From Streptomyces sp. NBC_01431 (lineage in GTDB: Bacteria; Actinomycetota; Actinomycetes; Streptomycetales; Streptomycetaceae), in the NCBI RefSeq assembly GCF_036231355.1, contig NZ_CP109496.1, forward strand, positions 5,394,001-5,458,000: 64,000 bases of DNA. Direction: 5' to 3'. This document shows positions 16,727 to 26,137 of this stretch, one piece after another. Each line of letters starts with the position of its first letter. Positions within the stretch are counted from its first letter, which is position 1. Below the pieces are notes generated by a model. The model was not told where the DNA came from. It did not search any database and saw nothing but the letters and a program-made list of their open reading frames with translations. The position numbers and the translations under genes were made by a program.

Positions 16727-17710
16727 ATGACTTTTCTGATCACTGGCGGCGCCGGATACATCGGCTCCCACGTCGTGCGGGCCATGACGGCTGCGGGCGA
16801 GCGGGTCGTCGTCCTCGACGACCTGTCCACGGGCGACGCGGCCCGCCTGCCGCAGGGCGTGCCGCTGGTGGTCGGCTCGGTCCTGGACCGCGAGCTGCTC
16901 GACCGCACCCTCACCGACCACGCGGTCACCGGCGTGGTGCACCTGGCCGGCAAGAAGCAGGTCGGCGAGTCCGTCGAGATCCCGCTGCACTACTACCGGG
17001 AGAACGTGTTCGGCCTCACCGTGCTCCTGGAGGCCGTCGCCGACGCGGGCGTGCGCACCTTCCTGTTCTCCTCGTCCGCTTCGGTGTACGGCATGCCCGA
17101 CGTCGACCTGGTCACCGAGGACACCCCGTGCCTGCCGATGAGCCCGTACGGCGAGACCAAGCTGGCAGGTGAGTGGCTGGTGCGCGCGGCCGGCAAGGCG
17201 CACGGCATCGCCACCGGCTGCCTGCGCTACTTCAACGTGGCGGGCACCGCCACCCCCGAACTCGCCGACACCGGCATCTTCAACCTCGTGCCGATGGTGT
17301 TCGAGAAGCTGGAGGACGGCGAGCCGCCGCGCATCTTCGGCGACGACTACGAGACCTCCGACGGCACCTGCGTGCGCGACTACATCCACGTCGAGGACCT
17401 CGCCGACGCCCACCTGGCCGCCGCCCGCAAGCTCGCCGAGTCCGCGAAGGCAGGCGAGTACGGTGACCTCACCGTCAACATCGGCCGCGGCGAAGGCGTT
17501 TCGGTGCGCGAGATGGTCGACCTGATCAACGAGATCAGCGGCCGCGCCATCGCCCCCGAGGTCCACCCGCGGCGCGCGGGCGACCCGGCGCGCGTCGTCG
17601 CCTCGGCCGACCGCATCGCCGCCGAGCTGGGCTGGAAGGCCCACCACGACGTGCGCTCGATGATCTCCTCGGCGTGGGCGGGCTGGCGCCACCACCGCGA
17701 CGCCGTCTGA
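16727..17710 (+). CDS. galE: UDP-glucose 4-epimerase
   Basis: SDR-family UDP-hexose 4-epimerase interconverting UDP-glucose and UDP-galactose (or the N-acetyl forms), 327 residues. Visible features are the NAD-binding TGGAGYIGSHV at the N-terminus, HLAGKKQVGESVE, the catalytic Ser in FLFSSSASVYG, the YxxxK motif SPYGETK, and the substrate-side RYFNVAGT. I start at ATG 16727 (MTFLITGG). A GTG at 16715 would add four residues, but its ribosome site would be too close. It lies 16 bases after the GT2 gene and probably supplies its sugar donor. A bidirectional terminator follows at 17722-17763. Confidence 0.92.
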   Translation: MTFLITGGAGYIGSHVVRAMTAAGERVVVLDDLSTGDAARLPQGVPLVVGSVLDRELLDRTLTDHAVTGVVHLAGKKQVGESVEIPLHYYRENVFGLTVLLEAVADAGVRTFLFSSSASVYGMPDVDLVTEDTPCLPMSPYGETKLAGEWLVRAAGKAHGIATGCLRYFNVAGTATPELADTGIFNLVPMVFEKLEDGEPPRIFGDDYETSDGTCVRDYIHVEDLADAHLAAARKLAESAKAGEYGDLTVNIGRGEGVSVREMVDLINEISGRAIAPEVHPRRAGDPARVVASADRIAAELGWKAHHDVRSMISSAWAGWRHHRDAV

Positions 17711-17721
17711 ATACCGCGTAC

Positions 17722-17763
17722 AACGAGAAGGGGCACCCCGCTCGCGGGGTGCCCCTTCTCGTT
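17722..17763. terminator. Bidirectional terminator between convergent genes
   Basis: A perfect 19-bp stem: AACGAGAAGGGGCACCCCG (17722-17740) with its complement at 17745-17763 and a CTCG loop. It separates galE (+) from the convergent membrane-protein gene (-), so it can serve both. Confidence 0.9.
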
Positions 17764-17772
17764 GCCGGACTG

Positions 17773-19296
17773 CTACGGCTTGTGGATGCGGTCCACGCCG
17801 TAGTACTTCGAGGTGCACTGGGCGACCCAGTCACGCTTGTAGTTCTTGGTGAAGAACGGCTCGGCGAGCGAACCGATGTACATCGGCTTGTACTCCACGT
17901 CCGTCTCGCCCTTGGCGATCTCGGAGCGGATCTTCGTGTTCTGCTTGTCCCACGCGATGCTGCGGTACACCGTCGAGACGGCCAGCTTCTGCACCGAGGG
18001 CACCAGCGCCGCCGTCGCCGACAGCGCGAACGCGCCGACGAGCAGTGTCGCCACCACCGGCACCGCGCGCGGCAGACGGCGCTCGATGATGTGGCGCCCG
18101 GCCCAGTGGCCGAGCAGCACACCGTAGCCGCACAGCGCGATCACCAGCGGGATCATGAAGTTCATCCAGGTACGGGCGTACGTCCAGCCCGTCGGCCCGT
18201 AGCCGTCGCGCAGCGCGTACGCCACGAGCAGCGTGCACAGCGCGATCAGCGGAACCGGAAGGATCGCGATCACGCGCATCATCACGGCCGGCGGACGCGA
18301 GACGGCGGGCGACTCCCGGCGCGGCGCCAGGAACGCGACGGCCAGGCCCAGGAGCAGACCGGCGGCCACGGCACCCAGGTAGATCCACTGGTGCAGGATC
18401 GTGTCCCAGATGTGGAAGTAGTCCTTGAGGACGTCCCCGACGCTCATCTTCGTCGGCGGGGTCTGCGCCCGGCGCCAGCGGGCACCCGGCGAGGTGTACA
18501 GGAAGGCGAGGCCGATCACGGCCGCCGCGCAGTACACCGCCGACCACGTGAACGGATACCAGCTCTTGGCCACGCGCAGACGCGGCAGGCACACCAGCGC
18601 GGCCGTGCCGACCAGTACGCAACTGACCACCGTGAACGGCTCGCTGAGCGTGCCGATCGCGAAGCCCACCACACCGGTCAGCACCAGGGCGGTGTTGCGC
18701 AGCGACTTGCGGCCGGTGCGGAACGCCCAGATCCCGAACAGCAGCGCCCACAGGGCGATGATGAACGGCATCGTGTGCGAGATGGTCGCCGGGGTCCAGA
18801 GCAGCACCTGGTAGGAGCGGGTGCCGGCGAAGAACAGCAGGGCTTCGAGGACCATCGTCACGGCGACGAGCAGCAGCAGCGGAGCCCTCATCCCGAACAG
18901 CCGCAGGATCTCGCGGCCGAGCAGCACCAGGCCCACGCCCATGGTGACCACCAGGATCACGGGCAGCACCTTGATGCCGAACAGGCCGTCCGAGTAGATG
19001 ATCCCGCTCAGGAAGGCGTTGGTGACGCGGCCGTTCTGGGTGTTGTAGAAGTCGGACGTGATGCCGAAGACACCCATGTCCCGCGACTTCCAGGCCGCGC
19101 ACCAGTCGTCGGACGTCGGCCGCACATAGAGGCCGAGGAAGGCGCCGACGGACAGGAGGACGCCGGTCGCGGCGGTGATTATGCCGGCGGTCCACAGCAG
19201 AGCTCTACGAGCCCCCGACCGCTCGGAGCGGTCGCCGGTGGAGCTTGGCGCCTGGGCCGCACTGTCATCGGCGGCCACAGTGGTCGATGAGTTCAT
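17773..19296 (-). CDS. DUF6056-like polytopic membrane protein
   Basis: Integral membrane protein of 507 residues with roughly 11-12 hydrophobic segments after a Ser/Ala-rich cytoplasmic N-terminus. The first external loop has RPTSDDWCAAWKSRDM and NTQNGRVTNAFLSGI; the SDDW and NGRV pair resembles DUF6056 proteins, a GT-C-like membrane family in surface polysaccharide loci. Acid residues in the first loop are typical of GT-C catalytic sites, so I infer a lipid-linked-sugar glycosyltransferase or polymer-export role. It is the last gene of a three-gene minus operon (GT2-TagF, GT4, this), 24 bases after the GT4 stop. No ribosome site is obvious at the ATG. Confidence 0.75.
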   Translation of the reverse strand: MNSSTTVAADDSAAQAPSSTGDRSERSGARRALLWTAGIITAATGVLLSVGAFLGLYVRPTSDDWCAAWKSRDMGVFGITSDFYNTQNGRVTNAFLSGIIYSDGLFGIKVLPVILVVTMGVGLVLLGREILRLFGMRAPLLLLVAVTMVLEALLFFAGTRSYQVLLWTPATISHTMPFIIALWALLFGIWAFRTGRKSLRNTALVLTGVVGFAIGTLSEPFTVVSCVLVGTAALVCLPRLRVAKSWYPFTWSAVYCAAAVIGLAFLYTSPGARWRRAQTPPTKMSVGDVLKDYFHIWDTILHQWIYLGAVAAGLLLGLAVAFLAPRRESPAVSRPPAVMMRVIAILPVPLIALCTLLVAYALRDGYGPTGWTYARTWMNFMIPLVIALCGYGVLLGHWAGRHIIERRLPRAVPVVATLLVGAFALSATAALVPSVQKLAVSTVYRSIAWDKQNTKIRSEIAKGETDVEYKPMYIGSLAEPFFTKNYKRDWVAQCTSKYYGVDRIHKP

Positions 19297-19320
19297 GATT
19301 CCAGGGGGTCTCGGGGGCGG

Positions 19321-20487
19321 TCAGCGCTGGAGCAGGTCGAAAAGCGACTCCCAGCGGCGGACGATCTCCTCGGTCCGATACCGCTGGATGTTCTCGCGGG
19401 CCGCCTCACCGAGACGGTCGCGCAGTTCCTGGTCGGCGATGAGGCTGCCCAGGCGGCGGGCGAAGACGTGCGTGTTGCCGGGGGGCGCGAGCAGGCCGTC
19501 CTCGCCGTCCCGGATGATCTCGTGGATGCCGGGGGCGACGTCGAAGGCGACACACGGCACGGCCGTCGCCATCGCCTCCATCAGCGACAGCGGGAAGCCC
19601 TCGCCGCGGGAGGCCAGCGTGAAGACCGAGCCGTCGCGCAGCGCGCCCGCAGGGTCGTCGGTGCGGCCCATCCACTCCACCGAACCGTCCAGGCCGAGCT
19701 CGGTGCACTGCTTGCGCAGCGCCTGCTCGTCGGAGCCCGAACCGTAGATCCGCAGCGTCCAATCGGGGTGCACCGGAGCCACCTCGGACCAGGCGTCAAG
19801 GAGCAGGTCGGTGCCCTTCTCCTCGTGCAGCCGGCCGATGCTGACCACGTGCTTCTCAGTGCGCGGCGAGGGCACCTCGGGGAAGAACGGCAGCGGGTTG
19901 GGCATGAAGCCCACGTTGTCCAGGCGCTGGAGCGCCCACAGGTCGGCGTCCTCGCGGGTCAGCGCGAGCATCCGGTCGACGTCCTGGTAGAACCGCTTGA
20001 CGCGGGCGAAGCGCGAGGACTTGCGGCACGTCTCGTACGACTCGTGCGTCATGCCGATGACGGTCAGGCCCGAGGTGTCGGCGAGCGCCACCCACTCCAT
20101 CGCCCACACCTGCGTGACGATCACGACCGCACCCGGCCGGGCCTGCTGGAACAGCCGGGTCATCTTCGCGGCCTGCTCGTGCATGCCCGCGGTGCGGGCG
20201 GCCCGGCGCCGGTGCTCGGCGACGTTCAGCCTGCCCTTGAGGCCGCCCGAACGGCCGCCCGACGGCGGGTGCACGTCGTACAGCGTCGTCGTCGCGTACG
20301 GCAGGTCGTCGTCCAGCTCGTGCTCCACCGTCGGCGGAGTGATGCCGATGACGTGGACCGTGTTGCCGCGCTCCACGAACAGGCGGGCCATCTGGTGCGA
20401 CCACGTGGTCACGCCGCCCAGTTCGTTGACGGCGTTGGAGACGAAAAAGATGTCACGGCCGCCGTCCGTGGCGGTCACTTCAGTCAC
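19321..20487 (-). CDS. GT4-family glycosyltransferase
   Basis: GT-B retaining glycosyltransferase of 388 residues. The N-terminal half has GGVTTWSHQMARLF and the C-terminal half the donor-site region: VVSIGRLHEEKGTDLLLDAW, then EGFPLSLMEAMATAVPCVAFD, the E-x7-E signature of GT4. The sugar is unknown. Its GTG start overlaps the stop of the upstream GT2-TagF gene in a GTGA junction (20484-20487), implying translational coupling. It probably adds a sugar branch to the polymer made by that protein. Cytoplasmic, with no membrane segment. Confidence 0.9.
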   Translation of the reverse strand: MTEVTATDGGRDIFFVSNAVNELGGVTTWSHQMARLFVERGNTVHVIGITPPTVEHELDDDLPYATTTLYDVHPPSGGRSGGLKGRLNVAEHRRRAARTAGMHEQAAKMTRLFQQARPGAVVIVTQVWAMEWVALADTSGLTVIGMTHESYETCRKSSRFARVKRFYQDVDRMLALTREDADLWALQRLDNVGFMPNPLPFFPEVPSPRTEKHVVSIGRLHEEKGTDLLLDAWSEVAPVHPDWTLRIYGSGSDEQALRKQCTELGLDGSVEWMGRTDDPAGALRDGSVFTLASRGEGFPLSLMEAMATAVPCVAFDVAPGIHEIIRDGEDGLLAPPGNTHVFARRLGSLIADQELRDRLGEAARENIQRYRTEEIVRRWESLFDLLQR

Positions 20488-23354
20488 TTACCGCTCCCGG
20501 GAGTGAAGAACTTGGCAACGATCTGCTGGGCCGCGGTGCCCTTGTCGTACTCACCGAACTCGGTGGCGAAGCGTTCGCGCGCACCGGCGTAGTCGCAGTC
20601 CACCGCCTTGAGGCCGTCCACCACCGCGAACAGCTCGCTCTGAGTGGCCACCACCGGCCCCGGCGCCTTGTCCCGCAGATCGAAGTAGGTGCCGCGGGTC
20701 TCGTCCGCGTACTCCTCGTAGTCGTACGCGAAGAAGATCATGGGACGGTCGAGCAGAGCATAGTCGAACATCAGCGACGAATAGTCGGTGATCAGACCGT
20801 CGGCCAGGGCAAGCAGCGGGGTGATGTCGTGGCCCTGCGACACGTCGATGACCTTGCCGCGCACCGACGGCGGAAGCACCACCTGGTTGAGGTAGTGCGA
20901 GCGGATCAGCAGGGTGTAGCGGTCGCCGAAGCGCTCCGCGAACTCCTCGACGTCAAAGGGCAGTTCGAACTTCTTGACCGCGCCCGACTCCAGGGCCCGG
21001 AACGTCGGCGCGTACAGCAGCACCGTCTTGTCCGCGTCGATGCCCAGCTGTTCGGCGATCGGGCCGCGGACCCGCTCACCGGTGTCGGCCTCCTGCTCCC
21101 GCGCCGTGACCAGCGCGTCGTTGCGCGGGTAGCCGGCGCGCAGCAGCACCTCGTCACGCAGCCGGAAGCCGCTGGCCAGGGTGCGCACATCGTGCTCGGA
21201 GCGGATCAGGAAGTGGTCGAAGCGGTCCAGGACCTTCTGGTGGGTGGCCTGGCCCGCCCGGTTGAGGAGCTTCATCTGCGGCACGTCGAAGCCCATCCGC
21301 TTGAGCGCGCTGCCGTGCCAGGTCTGGATGTAGGTGGTGCCCGCACGCTTGGTCAGCTTCATCGGGAAGCCCTGGTTGTCGATCCAGAACTCGGCCTGCG
21401 CCAGCGCCCGCAGATACGGGTAGCTCCACCGCTTGACCAGCGTGGCGTCCTTGGGGAAGCCCGTCGGCTTGGGGCCGTCGTAGGACCACACCGCCTCGAA
21501 CTGCACGCCCTGACGGCGCATCTCGTCGTAGATCGCCTTCGGACTGTCGCTGAACTGCTTGCCCATGTGGCTCTCGAAGACCACCAGACCCTTGCGGATC
21601 GGCAGCTTGGAGAAGACCTCGTGGTACACGCGGATCTTGGTGTCGCCCGAGCTGAGGTCCTTCTTCGCCTTGCGGGCCTTGCGCAGACCCTTCTTGGCCA
21701 TCGAAGCGGCCTTGCTCTGCAGCGCCTCGCCGATCAGCTCCTGGGTACGGACGGTGGCCTGGCCCTCGGCGGTCAGCAGGTAGGACAGATTGCCCTTCGC
21801 CGAGATCTCCGGCACCAGACGGTCGGCGACCAGGCGGGTCAGCCGCGGCCGGATGCGCAGCGGCCGCGCCGCCTCCAGCTCGATGCGGCCGGCACCCAGG
21901 CGCGTCGAGACCTGCTCGCCGTCGACGCTCAGGTTCACCCACACGTCCCAGACCACGTCGATGATGCCGAGCGGCCGCAGCTTGCGCGCGAGGTCCGCCT
22001 GAGCCGTCCAGTCCAGCGTCTGGCCCGAGTGCACCACAGAGGTCAGCGGGAACTTGAACGACTGAAGGCTGGCGCGGCGGGCCCGGAACTCCAGCGTGCC
22101 GCCCAGCTTGGCCTCGGGACGGATCCGGCCCAGCGGATTGACCACCGCGCCGCCGAGCCGCACCTTGCCGCGCCCGTCGTCGGCGTACGAGGTGAGCCGG
22201 TTGCCCAGGGCGAGCTGAGCCAGCGGGCGGGTGTGGTAGCCGAGCCCCGTCACATCCAGGAGCCTGGCCCCCTCGGGAGTGTCGAGGTGCTCGCCGCACC
22301 AGTAGATCCGGCCGTCCCGCTCGATCAGCGGCGACGTCACCGTGTTGCGGCGGATCAGCGCGTCCACGGCGGGCAGCAGGTTGTCCCAGTCGCCCTGCTG
22401 GAGCAGATAGGAGCAGATCGCCTGGATCGGCAGCACACTGTCGTACGCCTCGGGGGAGAGGTCCGCCAGGTACTCGCGCGACAGCTCGGCGAACTCCGCC
22501 CGGTACTCCTCGTCGCGGTGCGGCAGGTCCCGCAGGTGCAGCACCAGGTCGTGCTTGAGGAACTTGACGTCCTTGGCGAGCCGCAGCCCGTGCAGGTCGT
22601 TGCGCTCCAGGAGCGCCTCGATCCGCCGGTGGATCTCCAGGCGGTGCTCGTAGTTGGTCATCTCGTGACGCCGGTTGGTGACCGACTTCACGGCCGCCTT
22701 CTCGTGCACGTTCCAGAAATAGACCTGGTTGGGGATGAGGGTGATGCGGCTCGCGGCGAGATAGGCCTCGGCGATGAACATCAGGTCCTCGTAGAACATG
22801 CCCTTGGGGAAGCGCAGGTCATTGTCGACGAGGAAGTCGCGGCGGTAGCACTTGTTGGTGGAGAGGGTGTCCCAGACGAACAGGTCCGGAAGCTCGGTGA
22901 TCGACTCCAGGGTCCGCGTGGTCTTGTAGAGCCACGGGTACCACTCGGTGCGCTTGGTGGTGCGGGTGCCCTGCGTCAGCCGTACACAAAGACCGGAAAC
23001 GATGTCTGCCTGCGTTTCCTCGGCCGCCTCCAGCATGTTCCGGCAGGCGTTGTGCTCCAGCACGTCGTCGCTGTCCAGGAACATGATGTAGCGGCCGGTG
23101 GCGTGCCCGATGCCCACATTGCGCGGTTCACCGCCGGCGCCACTGTTCTCGGGCAGCTGGAATGCGCGCACGCGGCCCGGATGAGAAGCTTCCAGTGCTT
23201 GGGCGACCTCGAAGGAACCGTCGGTGCTGCAGTCGTCGACGATCACGACCTCGACGCTGTTCAACGTCTGGTCCAAGACCGATTGGACAGCCGTCGGCAG
23301 GCGATCTGCGTCGTTGTAAACGATGGCGATCACGGAGACGTCAGGCACTGGCAC
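20484..23354 (-). CDS. Bifunctional GT2 glycosyltransferase and CDP-glycerol-type glycerophosphotransferase (TagF-like)
   Basis: Fusion of 956 residues. Residues 1-230 are a GT2 domain (VSVIAIVYNDADRLPTAV, VDDCSTDG, MFLDSDDV). A middle region of about 300 residues resembles the accessory part of the GT2 protein at 15088. Residues 570-950 are a Glyphos_transf domain with the signatures of TagF-type poly(glycerol-phosphate) polymerases: QTWHGSALKRMGF, LLYAPTFR and TDYSSLMFDYALLDRP. The family polymerises or primes wall teichoic acids using CDP-glycerol or a similar CDP-polyol, so this is the main polymerase candidate of the locus. It starts with GTG 23354, is transcribed divergently from the YfhO-like gene, and is coupled to the downstream GT4. 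Confidence 0.9.
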   Translation of the reverse strand: MPVPDVSVIAIVYNDADRLPTAVQSVLDQTLNSVEVVIVDDCSTDGSFEVAQALEASHPGRVRAFQLPENSGAGGEPRNVGIGHATGRYIMFLDSDDVLEHNACRNMLEAAEETQADIVSGLCVRLTQGTRTTKRTEWYPWLYKTTRTLESITELPDLFVWDTLSTNKCYRRDFLVDNDLRFPKGMFYEDLMFIAEAYLAASRITLIPNQVYFWNVHEKAAVKSVTNRRHEMTNYEHRLEIHRRIEALLERNDLHGLRLAKDVKFLKHDLVLHLRDLPHRDEEYRAEFAELSREYLADLSPEAYDSVLPIQAICSYLLQQGDWDNLLPAVDALIRRNTVTSPLIERDGRIYWCGEHLDTPEGARLLDVTGLGYHTRPLAQLALGNRLTSYADDGRGKVRLGGAVVNPLGRIRPEAKLGGTLEFRARRASLQSFKFPLTSVVHSGQTLDWTAQADLARKLRPLGIIDVVWDVWVNLSVDGEQVSTRLGAGRIELEAARPLRIRPRLTRLVADRLVPEISAKGNLSYLLTAEGQATVRTQELIGEALQSKAASMAKKGLRKARKAKKDLSSGDTKIRVYHEVFSKLPIRKGLVVFESHMGKQFSDSPKAIYDEMRRQGVQFEAVWSYDGPKPTGFPKDATLVKRWSYPYLRALAQAEFWIDNQGFPMKLTKRAGTTYIQTWHGSALKRMGFDVPQMKLLNRAGQATHQKVLDRFDHFLIRSEHDVRTLASGFRLRDEVLLRAGYPRNDALVTAREQEADTGERVRGPIAEQLGIDADKTVLLYAPTFRALESGAVKKFELPFDVEEFAERFGDRYTLLIRSHYLNQVVLPPSVRGKVIDVSQGHDITPLLALADGLITDYSSLMFDYALLDRPMIFFAYDYEEYADETRGTYFDLRDKAPGPVVATQSELFAVVDGLKAVDCDYAGARERFATEFGEYDKGTAAQQIVAKFFTPGSGK

Positions 23355-23575
23355 CTCAATCCACTTGTTCTACTCGCAGGCGCTTCAACGCTACCTGGTA
23401 TTCGCAGCGTGCTCTGCAGCCGCCCGGTCGGACCCGGCCGCGAGGCAAAAGGGACATAGTCAGGGCTGTCGTGCTCTGTCACCCGAATGTGTGGCGCATA
23501 AGCAACCTTCGTGCGCCCCTGACGCTCTCAGTACAGAAGCCGAGCCGATCCGAGTCCAGCGCACAAGGAGCCAGG

Positions 23576-26137
23576 GTGCTGAAAACCTCACTCCGCCCGG
23601 CCGCCGGGCGCCAGGCCGCCGCACCGGCCGGGCCCGCGCGGCCCGGCGCCCGGTGGATCGCGCCGCTCGCGTCCGCGCTCGGCGCGATGGGCGCGTACTG
23701 CCTGGCCACCGCCGCCCGGGGCACCTACCCCTTCGGCGGGCGCTCGCGGGCCGTCAACGACCTCGGCAACCAGTTCGTACCGTTCCACGCCCATCTGTGG
23801 GACCTCGTGCACGGCCAGGGCGGCGGCGACCTCCTGTTCAACTGGAACAGCGGCTACGGAGTCCCCTTCCTCGCCGACTTCCTCACCTACCTGATGAACC
23901 CCTTCTCCTGGCTCGTCGTGCTCTTCTCGCGCGAGGGCACCGAACTGGGCGTCTTCCTCGTGACTCTGCTCAGCATCGGCCTCGGCACCGCCCTGATGAC
24001 CGTGTTCCTGGGACGACTGCGGCCCGGATCGCCCTGGCTGCGCGCCGTCCTCGCCGTCGGATACGGGATGAGCGGCTGGACCACCTACGACGGCTGGTCC
24101 GACCCCATGTGGCTGTGGGGCCTCGTCTCGTTCCCCCTCATCGGCATCGCCACCGACTGGTGCCTGCAACGGCGCCGCTGGCCGACCGCCACGCTCCTGG
24201 TCGCCGCCTGCTGGGCCGGGAACTTCTACACCGCCGCCATGGCCACCCTCGGCATGGGCCTGATCCTGATGGTGCGGCTGCTGCTGGACGCGCGGCCGGC
24301 CCGCGACAAGGGCCGCGCCCTGCTGCGCGCGCTCACCGCCACCACCACCGGCATCCTGCTCGCCGCCCCCGTCGTCACCGTCCCGTACCTGGCCAGCCGC
24401 GCCGCCCAGCCCCCGCCCGACGCCGTCTGGGACGGGCCGCCCGACGTCCGCGACTACCTCGCCCACCTGCTGCCCGGCGGCTACTACACCAGCACGCCCC
24501 GCATCTGCGTCGGCGTCCTCGCCCTGCTGCTCGTCCTCACCTTCCCCTTCATGGGCAAGGTGGCCCGCCGCGAACGCGCCGCCTGGTGCGCGCTCGCCGT
24601 ACTCGTCGCGCTCTCCTACACCTGGCGGCCCACCGTCCTGCTGTGGCACGGCCTGGCCCTACCCAACGGCAGCCCCTACCGGGCCGCCATAGCCCTCACC
24701 GCGATCCTCGTCTCGATCGCCTGGCTCGCCCTGGCGCAGCGGCCGAGCCCCCGCGAACTGCTCCTGGGCAGCGGCCTGTTGGCGCTGCTGCTCGCCGTGG
24801 CCGCCGGCAGCCGCTACGTCTCGCCGGGCACCTGGATCCTCACCCCGGCCGCACTCGCCGCATCCGCCGGGCTGCTCTGCCTGCTGCACCGCCACGGACC
24901 GCGCACCGCGCTGCTGTCCGCACTGGCCTGCACGGTCCTGCTCGGCACCGCGGGCGCCGCCTACAGCGTCAGCGAGATCCGCGACCGCCAGCCCTTCTGG
25001 CAACCCAAGACCACCCTCGACGCCAACGCGCTGGCCGCCCGCGAGGTGGTACGCGCCCACGACACCTGGCCGACCGGGCGCAGCGAGACCGGGCCGCACG
25101 AGTTCGCCGACAACGACCCGCTGCTCCTGGGCGCCCAGGGCGCCTCGTACTACAGCAGCTACGTGCCCGCCCGGACCGCGCAGACGCTGCACGACCTCGG
25201 CGCCGGGTGGGAGATAGGCGGACGCCACCTGCTCGCCTTCACCGACCCGGTGGGCCGCGCCATCATGGGCGTCACCAGCCACCTGGAGAGCTCGGCCGGC
25301 GCCCCGCACGGATTCACCCAGGTCTTCCAGCCGGCGCCGCCCGTCGTCACCCTGCGCCCGCCCGGCACGCCCCTGGACACCGCCGTCCCCGACCCCTCCG
25401 TCTTCGCCCGCCGCAACCGGGTGCTCGGCGCCCCCGTCTACAGCGTCCCCGCCCTCACCCCGGCGCAGGGCCCCAGGCCCCCCGCGTCCCCCGAAACCGC
25501 AGCCGGTGCCGCCCTGCACCTGGCGGGCGGCCGGACGACCGCCTTCACCGCCCGCTGCGCCCCCGGCACCGCCGCCGACCTCTACGCCCCCTGGTACGCC
25601 GGGACCGTGCGGGCACTGGGCGCCACCCTGACCCCCGACCCCCTGCGGCCCATGGCCAACCCCGGCCTGCAAACGCTGGGTACCGTCCCGGCCGCCGGCA
25701 CGTTCACCGTGACCTTCGACTCCGCCCGCACCCAGGACATCCCCCGCACGCCGGTCGGCTGCCTCGATCGTGGGACACTCGACAAGGTGGTCGCCACCCT
25801 GAAGACCACCGCTCCGGCCCGGATCACGGCCGGCGGCCACTCGATCGACGCCGCCTTCCGTCCGGGCACCACCGGCACAGCCGTCATCGCGGTCCCCGCG
25901 GTCGACGGCTGGCGCTGCCAGGTGGACGGCGGGGCGGCGAAAACCCCCGGTACGCTCGGTGGCCTGATCGCCGTGCGACTGGGCGGGGGTGGCTCCCGCG
26001 TCGCGTGCTCGTACCATACTCCCGGGCTGAAACCCGGACTGGTCGTGAGCGGTCTGGCCCTGGCCACCCTGCTCGCCGTCGCCATCGGTGGGGCGCTCCG
26101 CACCCGCACCCGCCGCTCCTCTACTGGAAAGCACTGA
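23576..26137 (+). CDS. YfhO-family membrane glycosyltransferase
   Basis: Protein of 853 residues with about 13 membrane segments followed by a long extracytoplasmic region. An early loop (NDLGNQFVPFHAHLWDLVHG and NWNSGYGVPFLADF) matches the YfhO/GT-C family. YfhO proteins take sugar from an undecaprenyl-phosphate carrier on the outer face and move it to a wall polymer. The GTG at 23576 (VLKTSLRP) has AAGGAG at 23565-23570. Its stop overlaps the next gene (TGATG at 26135-26139), and that gene's stop overlaps gtrA the same way, giving a tightly coupled three-gene operon. The long C-terminal part has no recognised motif. Confidence 0.88.
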   Translation: MLKTSLRPAAGRQAAAPAGPARPGARWIAPLASALGAMGAYCLATAARGTYPFGGRSRAVNDLGNQFVPFHAHLWDLVHGQGGGDLLFNWNSGYGVPFLADFLTYLMNPFSWLVVLFSREGTELGVFLVTLLSIGLGTALMTVFLGRLRPGSPWLRAVLAVGYGMSGWTTYDGWSDPMWLWGLVSFPLIGIATDWCLQRRRWPTATLLVAACWAGNFYTAAMATLGMGLILMVRLLLDARPARDKGRALLRALTATTTGILLAAPVVTVPYLASRAAQPPPDAVWDGPPDVRDYLAHLLPGGYYTSTPRICVGVLALLLVLTFPFMGKVARRERAAWCALAVLVALSYTWRPTVLLWHGLALPNGSPYRAAIALTAILVSIAWLALAQRPSPRELLLGSGLLALLLAVAAGSRYVSPGTWILTPAALAASAGLLCLLHRHGPRTALLSALACTVLLGTAGAAYSVSEIRDRQPFWQPKTTLDANALAAREVVRAHDTWPTGRSETGPHEFADNDPLLLGAQGASYYSSYVPARTAQTLHDLGAGWEIGGRHLLAFTDPVGRAIMGVTSHLESSAGAPHGFTQVFQPAPPVVTLRPPGTPLDTAVPDPSVFARRNRVLGAPVYSVPALTPAQGPRPPASPETAAGAALHLAGGRTTAFTARCAPGTAADLYAPWYAGTVRALGATLTPDPLRPMANPGLQTLGTVPAAGTFTVTFDSARTQDIPRTPVGCLDRGTLDKVVATLKTTAPARITAGGHSIDAAFRPGTTGTAVIAVPAVDGWRCQVDGGAAKTPGTLGGLIAVRLGGGGSRVACSYHTPGLKPGLVVSGLALATLLAVAIGGALRTRTRRSSTGKH

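Noticed and set aside
23323..26136. Long reading frame upstream of the polyprenyl-P GT2 ATG in its own phase
   Set aside because: It is the out-of-phase shadow of the YfhO gene; the true GT2 start is at the TGATG junction at 26137.
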